Positions 7,493 to 16,276 of a DNA stretch of 64,000 nt are shown piece after piece. This DNA is from Labilibaculum sp. K2S (lineage in GTDB: Bacteria > Bacteroidota > Bacteroidia > Bacteroidales > Marinifilaceae). The notes under the pieces were generated by a model. It was not told the origin of the DNA, searched no databases, and saw nothing but the letters and a program-made list of their open reading frames with translations. Each line of letters begins with the position of its first letter. Positions within the stretch are counted from its first letter, which is position 1. Location: assembly GCF_030372765.1 (NCBI RefSeq), contig NZ_JAUCMW010000002.1:494694-558693 (forward strand), read 5' to 3'. The translations under genes and the position numbers were made by a program.

Positions 7493-9355
7493 ATGGCAGA
7501 TAATAAACTTTTTAGTGACTTTGCTCCTCAATCTACACAAGAGTGGATTGACAAAATCACTAAAGATCTTAAAGGTGCTGACTTTGATAGAAAGTTGGTT
7601 TGGAGAACTAATGAAGGATTCAATGTGCAGCCTTTCTACAGACTGGAGAACATGGAAGACAAAGCCTTCATGAATACCTATCCTGGAGATTTTCCTTATG
7701 TTCGTGGTAATAAAAAAGACAATAACGATTGGTTGGTTCGTCAGGATATTATTGTGGATGATGTGAAAGCAGCCAACGAAAAAGCTCTTGATGTTCTAAA
7801 CAAAGGTATCGACTCAATTGGATTCGTATTGAATTGGAAAGACCTAAGTAAAGATGAATTAGCAACTTTGTTGGATGGTATTTTCCTGGATTGTGTAGAA
7901 ATCAACTTCGAAAAATCTCACGGTTCTGTTGAATTAATTAAAAACCTACAGGCAATTGCAACTGAAAAAGGTATCGCTCTTGATAAATTAAATGGCGGGG
8001 TTTCTATCGATATTCTTTCAGGATTCAGTACTGTTGGTAACTTCTGTCAGTCAGAAGAAAGTTCTTTTAATTATTTAAAAGAAGCTGTCGAAGCAGCAAA
8101 AGCTCTTCCAAACTATAAAGTTATAGCAGTAGGTGGAAGCCTTTTCAACAACTCAGGATCTTCAATTGTTGAAGAATTAGGTTTCTCTTTAGCCGCTGGT
8201 GCTGAATATCTAAGCAAAATGATTGATGCAGGTCTTTCAGTTGATGAGGTAGCTCCAAAAATCCGTTTCAACTTTGCAACCAGCTCTAAATATTTTATGG
8301 AGATTGCCAAGTTAAGAGCCGGACGTATGGTATGGGCAAACATCGTGAAAGCATTTGGTGCTTCAAACGAAGAAGTTTGCAAAATGAATGTTCATGGTGA
8401 AACTTCAGAGTGGAACAAAACTGTTTACGATCCTTATGTGAACATGCTGCGTACTCAAACTGAATCGATGTCGGCTGTTTTAGGTGGTCTTGATTCATTT
8501 ACAGTAAAACCTTTCGATTCTGCATTTGCTAAATCATCTGTTTTCTCTGAAAGAATTGCCCGTAACCAACAATTATTATTAAAAGAAGAATCGCACCTGG
8601 CTAAGATTGCTGATCCGGCTGCAGGTTCATACTATATTGAATCATTAACTGAATCAATTGCTGACGAAGCCTGGAAACTATTCCTGACTGTTGAAGACAA
8701 AGGTGGATACCTTGAAGCTTTCAAAGCAGGATTCGTACAGTCTACGATCAAAGCAACAGCTCAGAAACGTGATTTCCAAATCGCTACACGCCAGGAAAAT
8801 TTCTTAGGAACCAACCAATTTCCAAATTTTGGAGAAGTATTGGAAGCTCTTCCTGAAACTGTTCTTGCTCCTGCAGATAAAACCGCAGCGAATGCTGTTT
8901 GCGAAACTCTTAAACCATATCGTGGTGCTCAGGCTTTCGAGACTCTTCGTAATAAAACTGATATTTACAGCAAAACAAATGGTCGTCCTAAAGTGATGAT
9001 GTTCCCTATCGGAAACTTAAACATGCGTAAAGCACGTGCTCAGTTTGCTTGTAACTTCTTCGCTTGTGCCGGATTTGATGTTGAAGATCATAACGGTTTT
9101 AAATCAGTAGAAGAAGGTGTAAAATTCGTAACTGAAAAAGGAGCCAAGATTGTTGTAGTTTGTAGTTCTGATGATGAATATGCAACTATCGTTCCTGAGG
9201 TTTACGAAGCTCTTAAAGGAAAAGCTATTACAGTTGTTGCAGGTGCTCCGGCATGTGCTGACGAATTAAAAGCGAAGGGTGTTGAGAACTTTATTAACGT
9301 GAAGTCGAACGTTCTTGAAACTTTGAAAGCATATCAAGCAGAATTAGGAATTTAA
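7493..9355 (+). CDS. mutA: Methylmalonyl-CoA mutase, small (MutA) subunit
   Basis: This 620-residue protein is the non-catalytic subunit of the heterodimeric B12-dependent mutase that interconverts succinyl-CoA and methylmalonyl-CoA on the propionate pathway. It keeps the TIM-barrel region (for example A-G-A-E-Y-L-S, R-F-N-F-A-T-S, A-D-P-A-A-G-S-Y-Y-I-E-S-L-T) and a C-terminal flavodoxin-like domain, but lacks the cobalamin-ligand D-x-H-x-x-G of MutB, showing D-H-N-G-F in a different context, as expected for the small subunit. It precedes mutB but is separated from it by a GxxExxY gene. No cobalamin riboswitch was recognised in the 222 bases upstream. Confidence 0.96.
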   Translation: MADNKLFSDFAPQSTQEWIDKITKDLKGADFDRKLVWRTNEGFNVQPFYRLENMEDKAFMNTYPGDFPYVRGNKKDNNDWLVRQDIIVDDVKAANEKALDVLNKGIDSIGFVLNWKDLSKDELATLLDGIFLDCVEINFEKSHGSVELIKNLQAIATEKGIALDKLNGGVSIDILSGFSTVGNFCQSEESSFNYLKEAVEAAKALPNYKVIAVGGSLFNNSGSSIVEELGFSLAAGAEYLSKMIDAGLSVDEVAPKIRFNFATSSKYFMEIAKLRAGRMVWANIVKAFGASNEEVCKMNVHGETSEWNKTVYDPYVNMLRTQTESMSAVLGGLDSFTVKPFDSAFAKSSVFSERIARNQQLLLKEESHLAKIADPAAGSYYIESLTESIADEAWKLFLTVEDKGGYLEAFKAGFVQSTIKATAQKRDFQIATRQENFLGTNQFPNFGEVLEALPETVLAPADKTAANAVCETLKPYRGAQAFETLRNKTDIYSKTNGRPKVMMFPIGNLNMRKARAQFACNFFACAGFDVEDHNGFKSVEEGVKFVTEKGAKIVVVCSSDDEYATIVPEVYEALKGKAITVVAGAPACADELKAKGVENFINVKSNVLETLKAYQAELGI

Positions 9356-9358
9356 CCC

Positions 9359-9386
9359 AACGCAAAGACTCAAAGACGCGAAAGAT
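9359..9386. repeat. Left flank of the GxxExxY insertion (imperfect inverted repeat)
   Basis: The 28 bases from AACGCAAAG to GAAAGAT match, with about seven mismatches and one gap, the reverse complement of 9781-9807. The flank itself is built of AAAGA-containing octamers. The GxxExxY start codon (9385) overlaps its end. Confidence 0.65.
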
Positions 9387-9780
9387 GATTTCAAAAACTG
9401 AATTCGAAGAAATAGGTCGCAAAATAGTTCAGGCTTCTTACGAAGTGCATAAAGAACTGGGACCTGGTTTACTTGAATCTGTTTACGAAATTTGTCTTGT
9501 TGAAGAATTAAAAAATCTCAATTTAAAGGTTGAAAGGCAGGTAGAATTGCCAGTCAATTTTAAAGGTAAGGTTTTAGATAAAAAATTTGTAATTGATCTT
9601 TTGGTTGAAAATTGCATCATAATTGAACTTAAAGCTGTAGAAGTACTATTGCCTGTACACGAAGTTCAATTAGTAACTTATATGAAATTAGCGGATATTA
9701 AACTTGGATACTTAGTAAATTTTAATGTCCCTCTAATTAAACAAGGTATCAAACGAAAAGTAAATAACTATTTTTTATAA
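9385..9780 (+). CDS. GxxExxY protein (PD-(D/E)XK nuclease-like)
   Basis: A protein of 131 residues with the name-giving motif G-L-L-E-S-V-Y at about residues 29-35, then a nuclease-like core: D-L-L-V-E-N at about 74 and E-L-K at about 86-88, consistent with the D...ExK active site of the PD-(D/E)XK superfamily. The end (H-E-V-Q-L-V-T-Y-M) is typical of the family. The biological role is not established; members are abundant and scattered in Bacteroidota, often as single genes in odd places. Here it sits between two subunits of one enzyme, bracketed by imperfect inverted repeats, and its codon use (many AAA/TTA) is more AT-rich than mutA and mutB, suggesting insertion. Confidence 0.9.
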   Translation: MISKTEFEEIGRKIVQASYEVHKELGPGLLESVYEICLVEELKNLNLKVERQVELPVNFKGKVLDKKFVIDLLVENCIIIELKAVEVLLPVHEVQLVTYMKLADIKLGYLVNFNVPLIKQGIKRKVNNYFL

Positions 9781-9807
9781 ATCTAAGCGTCTTCGCGACT
9801 TAGCGTT
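9781..9807. repeat. Right flank of the GxxExxY insertion (imperfect inverted repeat)
   Basis: ATCTAAGCGTCTTCGCGACT and the following TAGCGTT are the imperfect inverse of 9359-9386. It starts directly after the GxxExxY stop codon and ends 14 bases before mutB. Confidence 0.65.
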
Positions 9808-9820
9808 AAAAATTAAGAAA

Positions 9821-11977
9821 ATGAAACCAAATTTTAAAGATATAAATATCAAGTCATCTTCAAGATCTACTGCTACTTCTCAAGAATGGGAAAAAGAAAA
9901 CGGCATTGAAAAATCGTGGATGACACCAGAACAAATTCCTGTTAAAACAGCTTTTAACAAGGAAGATTTAGAAGGCATGGAGCACTTGAACTACGTTTCA
10001 GGTTTGCCACCATTCCTACGCGGACCTTATTCAGCGATGTACCCTTTGCGTCCATGGACAGTTCGTCAGTACGCAGGTTTCTCTACTGCTGAAGAATCGA
10101 ATGCATTCTACCGTCGTAACCTTGCTGCTGGTCAGAAAGGTCTTTCTGTAGCATTTGACTTGGCTACTCACCGTGGATATGACTCAGATCATCCCCGTGT
10201 GATTGGTGATGTTGGTAAAGCAGGAGTTGCTATCGACTCTATTTTGGATATGGAGATCCTTTTCGATCAAATTCCATTGGATCAGATGTCTGTATCTATG
10301 ACAATGAACGGAGCAGTACTTCCAGTATTGGCTTTCTACATTGTTGCAGGTTTAGAGCAAGGTGCTAAACTGGAAGAACTTTCAGGTACTATCCAAAACG
10401 ATATCCTAAAAGAATTCATGGTGCGTAATACTTACATTTACCCACCAGATTTCTCAATGAAAATTATTGCTGATATTTTCGAATTTACTTCGAATTTCAT
10501 GCCTAAATTCAACTCCATTTCTATCTCTGGATACCACATGCAGGAAGCAGGTGCTACAGCAGATATCGAGTTGGCTTATACTCTTGCTGATGGTTTGGAG
10601 TACTTGAAAAAAGGTGTTGCTGCAGGTATGGATGTTGATACATTCGCTCCTCGCTTGTCTTTCTTCTGGGCAATCGGAATGAATCACTTCATGGAGATTG
10701 CTAAAATGAGAGCTGGTCGTTTACTATGGTCTAAGATTGTAAAACAATTCAATCCTAAGAATCCTAAGTCGATGGCATTGCGTACTCACTCGCAGACTTC
10801 AGGTTGGTCGTTAACCGAACAAGATCCATTCAACAATGTTGGACGTACTTGTATCGAAGCAATGGCAGCTGCATTAGGTCACACTCAATCTCTTCACACC
10901 AATGCGTTGGATGAGGCGATTGCATTGCCTACTGATTTCTCTGCACGTATTGCCCGTAATACTCAGATCTTTATTCAGGATGAAACTACCATCTGTAAAG
11001 CTGTTGATCCTTGGGCAGGTTCTTACTACGTTGAGTCATTAACTCAGGAGTTAGTAAACAAAGCCTGGTCTCACATCGAAGAAGTTGAGAAATTAGGTGG
11101 TATGGCAAAAGCGATCGAATCCGGTATTCCAAAACTTCGTATCGAAGAAGCTGCGGCACGTACTCAAGCTAAAATTGATGCCAACACTCAAACTATTGTA
11201 GGTACTAACAAATATCGTTTGGAGAAAGAAGATCCATTGGATATTTTGGAAGTAGATAACACTGCTGTACGTACTGCTCAGCTTGAACGTTTGGCTAAGC
11301 TTCGTGCTAACCGTGACGAGAAAGCTGTTCAGGCTGCTCTTGAAGCCATCACTGCCTGTGCAAACGGAGGTGAAGGCAACTTATTGGATCTTGCTGTTAA
11401 AGCTGCACAATTACGTGCTTCTCTTGGTGAGATTTCAGATGCATGTGAAAAAGTTTGTGGTAGATATAAAGCTGTAATTAGAACCGTGTCAGGAGTATAT
11501 TCATCAGAATCAGGACAAGATGCTGATTTCGCTATAGCGAAAGAAAAAGCAAATCAATTTGCTGAAATGACAGGACGTCGTCCTCGTATCATGATAGCAA
11601 AAATGGGACAAGATGGTCATGACCGTGGTGGTAAAGTTGTTGCTACCGGTTTTGCTGATATAGGATTTGATGTGGATATGGGACCTTTGTTCCAAACTCC
11701 TGAAGAATCTGCTAAACAAGCTGTAGAAAATGATGTACACATCGTTGGTGTTTCTTCATTAGCCGCTGGTCACAAAACTTTAGTTCCTGCAGTTATCGCA
11801 GAATTGAAAAAATTGGGCCGCGAAGATATCATGGTTACTGCAGGTGGTGTTATTCCAGCTCAGGATTACGATTTCTTATACGAAGCTGGTGTTGTTGGTG
11901 TATTTGGTCCTGGTACCAAAGTATCAAGATGTGCTATTCAAATGTTGGATATTCTAATTGAGCAATACAAAGACTAG
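9821..11977 (+). CDS. mutB: Methylmalonyl-CoA mutase, large catalytic (MutB) subunit
   Basis: The 718-residue catalytic subunit has the substrate-binding TIM barrel ([11 protein letters not shown] region near residue 84, R-T-H-S-Q-T-S-G-W near 322) and a C-terminal B12-binding domain with D-G-H-D-R-G-G, in which His600 (codon 11618-11620) is the lower cobalt ligand, followed by G-F-D-V-D and a final G-x-G-T segment. Together with MutA it converts succinyl-CoA to (R)-methylmalonyl-CoA. Despite the inserted GxxExxY gene, the three genes run the same way with short gaps and end at one terminator, so the operon is probably still intact. Confidence 0.97.
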   Translation: MKPNFKDINIKSSSRSTATSQEWEKENGIEKSWMTPEQIPVKTAFNKEDLEGMEHLNYVSGLPPFLRGPYSAMYPLRPWTVRQYAGFSTAEESNAFYRRNLAAGQKGLSVAFDLATHRGYDSDHPRVIGDVGKAGVAIDSILDMEILFDQIPLDQMSVSMTMNGAVLPVLAFYIVAGLEQGAKLEELSGTIQNDILKEFMVRNTYIYPPDFSMKIIADIFEFTSNFMPKFNSISISGYHMQEAGATADIELAYTLADGLEYLKKGVAAGMDVDTFAPRLSFFWAIGMNHFMEIAKMRAGRLLWSKIVKQFNPKNPKSMALRTHSQTSGWSLTEQDPFNNVGRTCIEAMAAALGHTQSLHTNALDEAIALPTDFSARIARNTQIFIQDETTICKAVDPWAGSYYVESLTQELVNKAWSHIEEVEKLGGMAKAIESGIPKLRIEEAAARTQAKIDANTQTIVGTNKYRLEKEDPLDILEVDNTAVRTAQLERLAKLRANRDEKAVQAALEAITACANGGEGNLLDLAVKAAQLRASLGEISDACEKVCGRYKAVIRTVSGVYSSESGQDADFAIAKEKANQFAEMTGRRPRIMIAKMGQDGHDRGGKVVATGFADIGFDVDMGPLFQTPEESAKQAVENDVHIVGVSSLAAGHKTLVPAVIAELKKLGREDIMVTAGGVIPAQDYDFLYEAGVVGVFGPGTKVSRCAIQMLDILIEQYKD

Positions 11978-11999
11978 TTCTTTTATTATCATTATATTT

Positions 12000-12030
12000 A
12001 AAGACAGGAACAATGTTCCTGTCTTTTTTT
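12000..12030 (+). terminator. Intrinsic terminator after mutB
   Basis: AAAGACAGGAAC (12000-12011) pairs with GTTCCTGTCTTT around a three-base loop, followed by a long T run. Confidence 0.92.
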
Positions 12031-12067
12031 GTGCTAAATTTCAGCTTAAATTAAAACTCCAAACTTT

Positions 12068-12577
12068 ATGAAAAGACTAGCCATACTTCTTTTTCTCTCA
12101 TCGTTTATTTTGAATATTTCTGCTCAAAACCAAACCAAACAAGATTCCAGAATCAAAATGAAGATTCTTTTCGGACAACTGACTTTAGATGCATTTAATA
12201 TGGATGTTTGCTCCCCTTGGTACGTACCCGAACATGATTCTTATCTGCCAGACACAACTATTATAAAGGAGCTTCGGGAACAAAATCTAACGGATATTTC
12301 AATTCACCTGATTATTGGTTCATGGTGTCACGACAGTCATAGAGAAGTGCCTCGTTTCATCAAAATACTGGAAGAAATAAATTTTCCGTTTGATCAATTA
12401 AATATGAATGCTTTAGACTCCGGCAAATCTTCACCGGATTTTGATGCAAAAGCCAATAAGGTTACCAATGTTCCAACAGCCATCATCTACCGAAATGGCG
12501 AGGAAATAGGTCGAATTATCGAGAGCCCGAAAAAATCTTTGGAAAAAGATCTTTTACTAATAATCTCAAAAAATTAG
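12068..12577 (+). CDS. Exported thioredoxin-family protein with a single active-site Cys
   Basis: Protein of 169 residues with a signal peptide (hydrophobic L-A-I-L-L-F-L-S-S-F-I-L, then I-S-A-Q). The thioredoxin-fold active site reads G-S-W-C-H-D-S near residue 81-87, i.e. C-x-x-S instead of C-x-x-C, followed by R-E-V-P-R-F and the cis-proline N-V-P-T-A at about 139-143. A lone N-terminal Cys supports reduction of mixed disulfides or isomerase-like use instead of disulfide formation. This WCxDSxREVPRF version is widespread in Bacteroidota; targets are unknown. It stands between the mutB terminator and a small membrane-gene cluster. Confidence 0.82.
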   Translation: MKRLAILLFLSSFILNISAQNQTKQDSRIKMKILFGQLTLDAFNMDVCSPWYVPEHDSYLPDTTIIKELREQNLTDISIHLIIGSWCHDSHREVPRFIKILEEINFPFDQLNMNALDSGKSSPDFDAKANKVTNVPTAIIYRNGEEIGRIIESPKKSLEKDLLLIISKN

Positions 12578-12609
12578 TACCTTTATCCTTTAGACTAATC
12601 TACTCAATC

Positions 12610-13068
12610 ATGGAACAAGAGCGCACAAATGCCGGACAAACGTTAGGAATAATTGGATTAACACTTGGTATCATAACTTTCATGATAGGATTTATTCCCT
12701 GTGTAGGAATTATTGCGATTATTCCGGGAATTATTGCGATCATCTTAAGTGCAGTCGGACTAAGTCAGGCAAATCGAGACAATGGCGCACGCGGCATTAA
12801 TATCACGGCTTTAATCGTTTCTATTATCGGGGTTTTAGTTGCATCGCTTTGGCTGATATTTGTTGTAGGTATTGCTAACCTAAGCGAAGATCAAATAGAA
12901 GGTTTTGTAGAAGATGCAATCGAAGAAGTGATTGATGAATCTACTCAAAATGCTGATTTACAAGATGCCCTGCAAGAATTGGAAGAACAACTTGATGAAG
13001 TTTGTGTGGATTCAATTCATATTAAAACAGACAGCATTAATATCGAAATAAAAATTGATAATGAGTAA
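12610..13068 (+). CDS. Small membrane protein, DUF4190-like, with acidic tail
   Basis: 152 residues. The first half holds a Gly/Ile-rich hydrophobic block (G-I-I-G-L-T-L-G-I-I, then I-A-I-I-P-G-I-I-A-I-I-L) and a second span around residues 78-98, with the pattern A-N-R-D-N-G-A-R-G between, which resembles DUF4190 proteins. The second half is an acidic, coiled-coil-like tail rich in Glu and Asp. Its last codons overlap the next gene by 8 bases, indicating translational coupling. Function unknown. Confidence 0.7.
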   Translation: MEQERTNAGQTLGIIGLTLGIITFMIGFIPCVGIIAIIPGIIAIILSAVGLSQANRDNGARGINITALIVSIIGVLVASLWLIFVVGIANLSEDQIEGFVEDAIEEVIDESTQNADLQDALQELEEQLDEVCVDSIHIKTDSINIEIKIDNE

Positions 13069-13504
13069 TTCTCAATATCTGGCTAAACAGAATTACAAAA
13101 TAATTAACCTCTCTTTAGCCGGAATTATTCTTTGCATTTTTATTTATTCTGCTCTGTTTTCGCCTAAAGAATGTAATCATCCTATACCTTCTTTTTACAC
13201 CCAAATTACAAACCAAATAAGTCCGTCTACTGGTCTGTCCCGAAGCTTCTCTGCAATTGTGCGCGGCGATATTCCACTGGCTAAGACATTCAACCCTTAC
13301 GGTTTGCATATTTTTCTTTTTTTTGCCTTTCAGTTTGTTTTTAGAGTCTTATCATTTACATTGATAAAAGATCAATTTTCGTTGTTAAAACCCTATATAT
13401 TTACTGATATTCTTCTGTCGGCAATTGGCTTTTATCTTGCCTTTAAACCATTAATCCTTTTCACATTAAAACTTTTTCAAAAATCCATCGTAAACTACGC
13501 GTGA
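13061..13504 (+). CDS. DUF2752-family membrane protein
   Basis: ATG 13061 is preferred because it overlaps the previous gene's TAA by 8 bases; the TTG six bases upstream is less likely. The 147-residue product has about three hydrophobic spans. The central pattern T-G-L-S-R-S-F-S-A-I-V-R-G-D followed by F-N-P-Y-G matches the DUF2752 signature (TG..R......G....A...NP), although the usual Cys residues around it are missing apart from C39. Function unknown. Confidence 0.72.
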   Translation: MSNSQYLAKQNYKIINLSLAGIILCIFIYSALFSPKECNHPIPSFYTQITNQISPSTGLSRSFSAIVRGDIPLAKTFNPYGLHIFLFFAFQFVFRVLSFTLIKDQFSLLKPYIFTDILLSAIGFYLAFKPLILFTLKLFQKSIVNYA

Positions 13505-13534
13505 GTTAATCTTTATTAAACAAACCCTTACGCT

Positions 13535-13870
13535 ATGTCAGCACTACTTGTGATTGTTTTCCTCGCACTTCTGACCAGTCTTATGGTTTTACATATCCAC
13601 AATGAACTCAATCTTTCCAAAAGGATTATTCGAGCCGGATATTTTGTGCAGGAATTAATGGATCAACATGGAATTAAGCATCTTGATCTGGAAAAGAAAT
13701 TTGAAACTTCAACTCTTACAACTCAACTTCGTGTACTGGAGTATTATTTACACTCCCTTAATTCATCCTACAAAGACTTTGGAACCAAAAAAACGATCAT
13801 TCAAAGGATAATAACCATCGAACTGGCTCTGGCAACATACGGCTACCAGAGCGAATTAAGTGTTATTTAA
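13535..13870 (+). CDS. Small single-span membrane protein of unknown function
   Basis: 111 residues. One N-terminal hydrophobic span (L-L-V-I-V-F-L-A-L-L-T-S-L-M-V-L, residues 3-18) is followed by a helical cytosolic or periplasmic domain with leucine-rich heptads. No family recognised. It follows the DUF2752 gene by 30 bases and is probably its operon partner. Its 3' end overlaps by 8 bases the end of the convergent MBL-fold gene. Confidence 0.6.
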   Translation: MSALLVIVFLALLTSLMVLHIHNELNLSKRIIRAGYFVQELMDQHGIKHLDLEKKFETSTLTTQLRVLEYYLHSLNSSYKDFGTKKTIIQRIITIELALATYGYQSELSVI

Positions 13871-14705
13871 TATCAGTAAGAGAAAAACATTTGTCAACTT
13901 TTACACCTTTTGGAGTTTGCACCAAACTGCAACACTCATTTATTATATCGTGCTGAAAAAATAAGATGTAATTATTCTCAACAGCTTCTTTTAAAAAAAC
14001 CTCTTTCTCGTGCAAAGATGCCATTGGATTTAAATCGTAGCTGGCCAACCATTTAACCGGAACATTAGCTGTTGTAGGAATAAAATCTCCGGCAAACACA
14101 ATGGTGTAGTTTTCAGTTTTTATAATCGAAACCATCAAACCCGGGGTATGACCATTAACAAACCGTACTTCAAAATTAGGAAACAACTCTCCCTCTTTCT
14201 CTACAAACTTCAATTTTCCAGCCTCCTTTATTGGTACAATATTTTCATAAAAATAGGCATCCGCTTCACGAATATTTGGATTGCTGAAATTGTCCCATTG
14301 TAATTTACTCACCCAATGCGTGGCATTCGGAAAAACCAGATCGAAACCATCACCCTTTTCATTATGCTTTACGGCACCACCACAATGGTCGAAATGCAAA
14401 TGAGTAAAAACCACATCTGTAATATCTGTTGGCTGAAAACCAATAATAGACAGTGAAGACAATAAATCAGCTTCGCCATTTAAATGCTGGTGTTTAAAAA
14501 ATTCAGCATCCTGCTTGTCTCCGGTACCATTATCGATCAGTATTGTTCGCTCCCCGTCAACAACAAGCATGCTTCTCATTGCACAATTGCATAAATTATC
14601 TTCATCGCTTGGGTATTTTCGACTCCAAAGAAGTTTTGGAACCACACTGAACATAGCACCTCCATCGCATTTGAAATTGCCTGTTTCTATATTATATATT
14701 TCCAT
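13863..14705 (-). CDS. Metallo-beta-lactamase-fold hydrolase
   Basis: 280 residues. The zinc-binding signature T-H-L-H-F-D-H-C-G-G lies at about residues 101-110, with further ligand positions G-H-T-P-G near 190 and F-A-G-D-F near 209. This arrangement is that of the general MBL-fold family (AHL-lactonase-like/glyoxalase II-like). The substrate is not clear. No signal peptide, so cytoplasmic. Tail-to-tail with the small membrane gene and divergent from mpl. Confidence 0.88.
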   Translation of the reverse strand: MEIYNIETGNFKCDGGAMFSVVPKLLWSRKYPSDEDNLCNCAMRSMLVVDGERTILIDNGTGDKQDAEFFKHQHLNGEADLLSSLSIIGFQPTDITDVVFTHLHFDHCGGAVKHNEKGDGFDLVFPNATHWVSKLQWDNFSNPNIREADAYFYENIVPIKEAGKLKFVEKEGELFPNFEVRFVNGHTPGLMVSIIKTENYTIVFAGDFIPTTANVPVKWLASYDLNPMASLHEKEVFLKEAVENNYILFFQHDIINECCSLVQTPKGVKVDKCFSLTDIK

Positions 14706-14816
14706 TATTTTTAAGTAAATATGTTATCTTTAATCTTGAATCGCTCTGTAAATACAGCTTTACAGACCTATTCATTCAATACAGATCAAAAATACAATTT
14801 TTAAAAACGAATATCA

Positions 14817-16184
14817 ATGAGAGTACATTTTATAGCAATTGGCGGCAGCGCCATGCACAATCTTGCAATAGCATTGCATTTAAAAGGTTTTACTGTTTCG
14901 GGTTCCGATGATGAGATTTTTAACCCCTCAAAATCCCGTTTAAAAAAACACAATATACTGCCAAAAGAATGGGGCTGGTTTCCTGAAAAAATAAATACTG
15001 ATCTCGACGCTATTATTCTTGGAATGCATGCACGTATCGATAATCCAGAACTTTTAAAAGCTCAGGAATTAGGCTTAAAAATCTTCTCTTATCCTGAATA
15101 CATTTATGAACAAACAAAAGACAAAACCAGAATTGTAATTGGTGGCAGCCATGGCAAAACAACTACAACATCAATGGTTATGCATGTCCTTAAAGAAAAT
15201 GATATTGATTTTGATTATATGGTAGGCGCCCAAATTGAAGGCTTCGAAACTATGGTAAAGTTGACCGAAGAAGCTAAAATCGCAATTTTCGAAGGTGATG
15301 AATATTTATCTTCTCCAATTGACAGAAGACCAAAATTCCATCTGTATCATCCGCATATCGCATTAATTACAGGTGTAGCCTGGGATCACATCAATGTTTT
15401 TCCAACCTTTGAAAGCTATGTTGAGCAGTTCGATATATTCGCAAATCTTATTCAGCCCAATGGGAATTTAATCTATTTTGAGGAGGACGAACACATTCAA
15501 AAGATTCTTACAAAAAAAAGAGCTGATGTAAACTACATTCCATACAATACGCATCCATTCAGGCTGGAAAACAACCAAACCATTTTAACAACAGATGATA
15601 ATGAATTTGCTCTTGAAATATTTGGAGAGCATAATTTACAAAACCTTATGGGTGCTTATCATATCTGCAAAAGCATTGGGATAAAAGACCTGGATTTTTA
15701 CCAATCAATTCAAAATTTTTCCGGAGCGGCTCGTCGCCTGCAAAAGCTGGCAGAAAGCGATAACTGTTGTGTGTTTCAGGATTTTGCTCATTCTCCTTCT
15801 AAATTAAAGGCAACAACCGAAGCTGTAAAAAAGCAATATCAGAATAGAAAATTGATTGCCTGTATGGAACTTCATACTTTCAGTAGCCTGAAGAAAGAAT
15901 TTCTGCCTCATTATAAAAATACAATGAGTATGGCCGATCAGGCTTTTGTTTATTTTGATCCGAAAACAATTGAACACAAAAAACTGGAACCAATAACCAG
16001 TAAGCAGGTTGAAGAAGCATTTGGAGGAACTAATCTTAAAGTGTATATTAATTCAGATCAACTAATTTCAGACTTACTTTCAATGAATTTTAAAAATACA
16101 AATGTTTTATTGATGAGTTCGGGAAACTTTACAGGCGTAAACCTCTCTCAGCTTGCCGAAAACATTATAGTAAATACCAGATAG
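14817..16184 (+). CDS. mpl: UDP-N-acetylmuramate:L-alanyl-gamma-D-glutamyl-meso-diaminopimelate ligase
   Basis: Mpl joins recycled murein tripeptide to UDP-MurNAc, saving peptidoglycan material. The 455-residue protein has the three Mur-ligase domains: N-terminal nucleotide fold with G-G-S-A-M-H-N (residues 9-15), ATP P-loop G-G-S-H-G-K-T-T-T-T near 109-118, the E-G-D-E-Y segment near 160, W-D-H-I-N-V near 191, and the C-terminal D-F-A-H-S-P region near 323. The A-M-H-N-L N-terminal form and length fit Mpl better than MurC. Monocistronic by spacing. It suits an organism that remodels its wall with L,D-transpeptidases (39-42 kb). Confidence 0.9.
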   Translation: MRVHFIAIGGSAMHNLAIALHLKGFTVSGSDDEIFNPSKSRLKKHNILPKEWGWFPEKINTDLDAIILGMHARIDNPELLKAQELGLKIFSYPEYIYEQTKDKTRIVIGGSHGKTTTTSMVMHVLKENDIDFDYMVGAQIEGFETMVKLTEEAKIAIFEGDEYLSSPIDRRPKFHLYHPHIALITGVAWDHINVFPTFESYVEQFDIFANLIQPNGNLIYFEEDEHIQKILTKKRADVNYIPYNTHPFRLENNQTILTTDDNEFALEIFGEHNLQNLMGAYHICKSIGIKDLDFYQSIQNFSGAARRLQKLAESDNCCVFQDFAHSPSKLKATTEAVKKQYQNRKLIACMELHTFSSLKKEFLPHYKNTMSMADQAFVYFDPKTIEHKKLEPITSKQVEEAFGGTNLKVYINSDQLISDLLSMNFKNTNVLLMSSGNFTGVNLSQLAENIIVNTR

Positions 16185-16276
16185 GCTAAACTGCACTATT
16201 TCAAATCTCTTTATGTTGCCGAAAGATAAATTAATACTATTTTTACGGCATGGTAAACCCCAAAGTCAGGACTATT

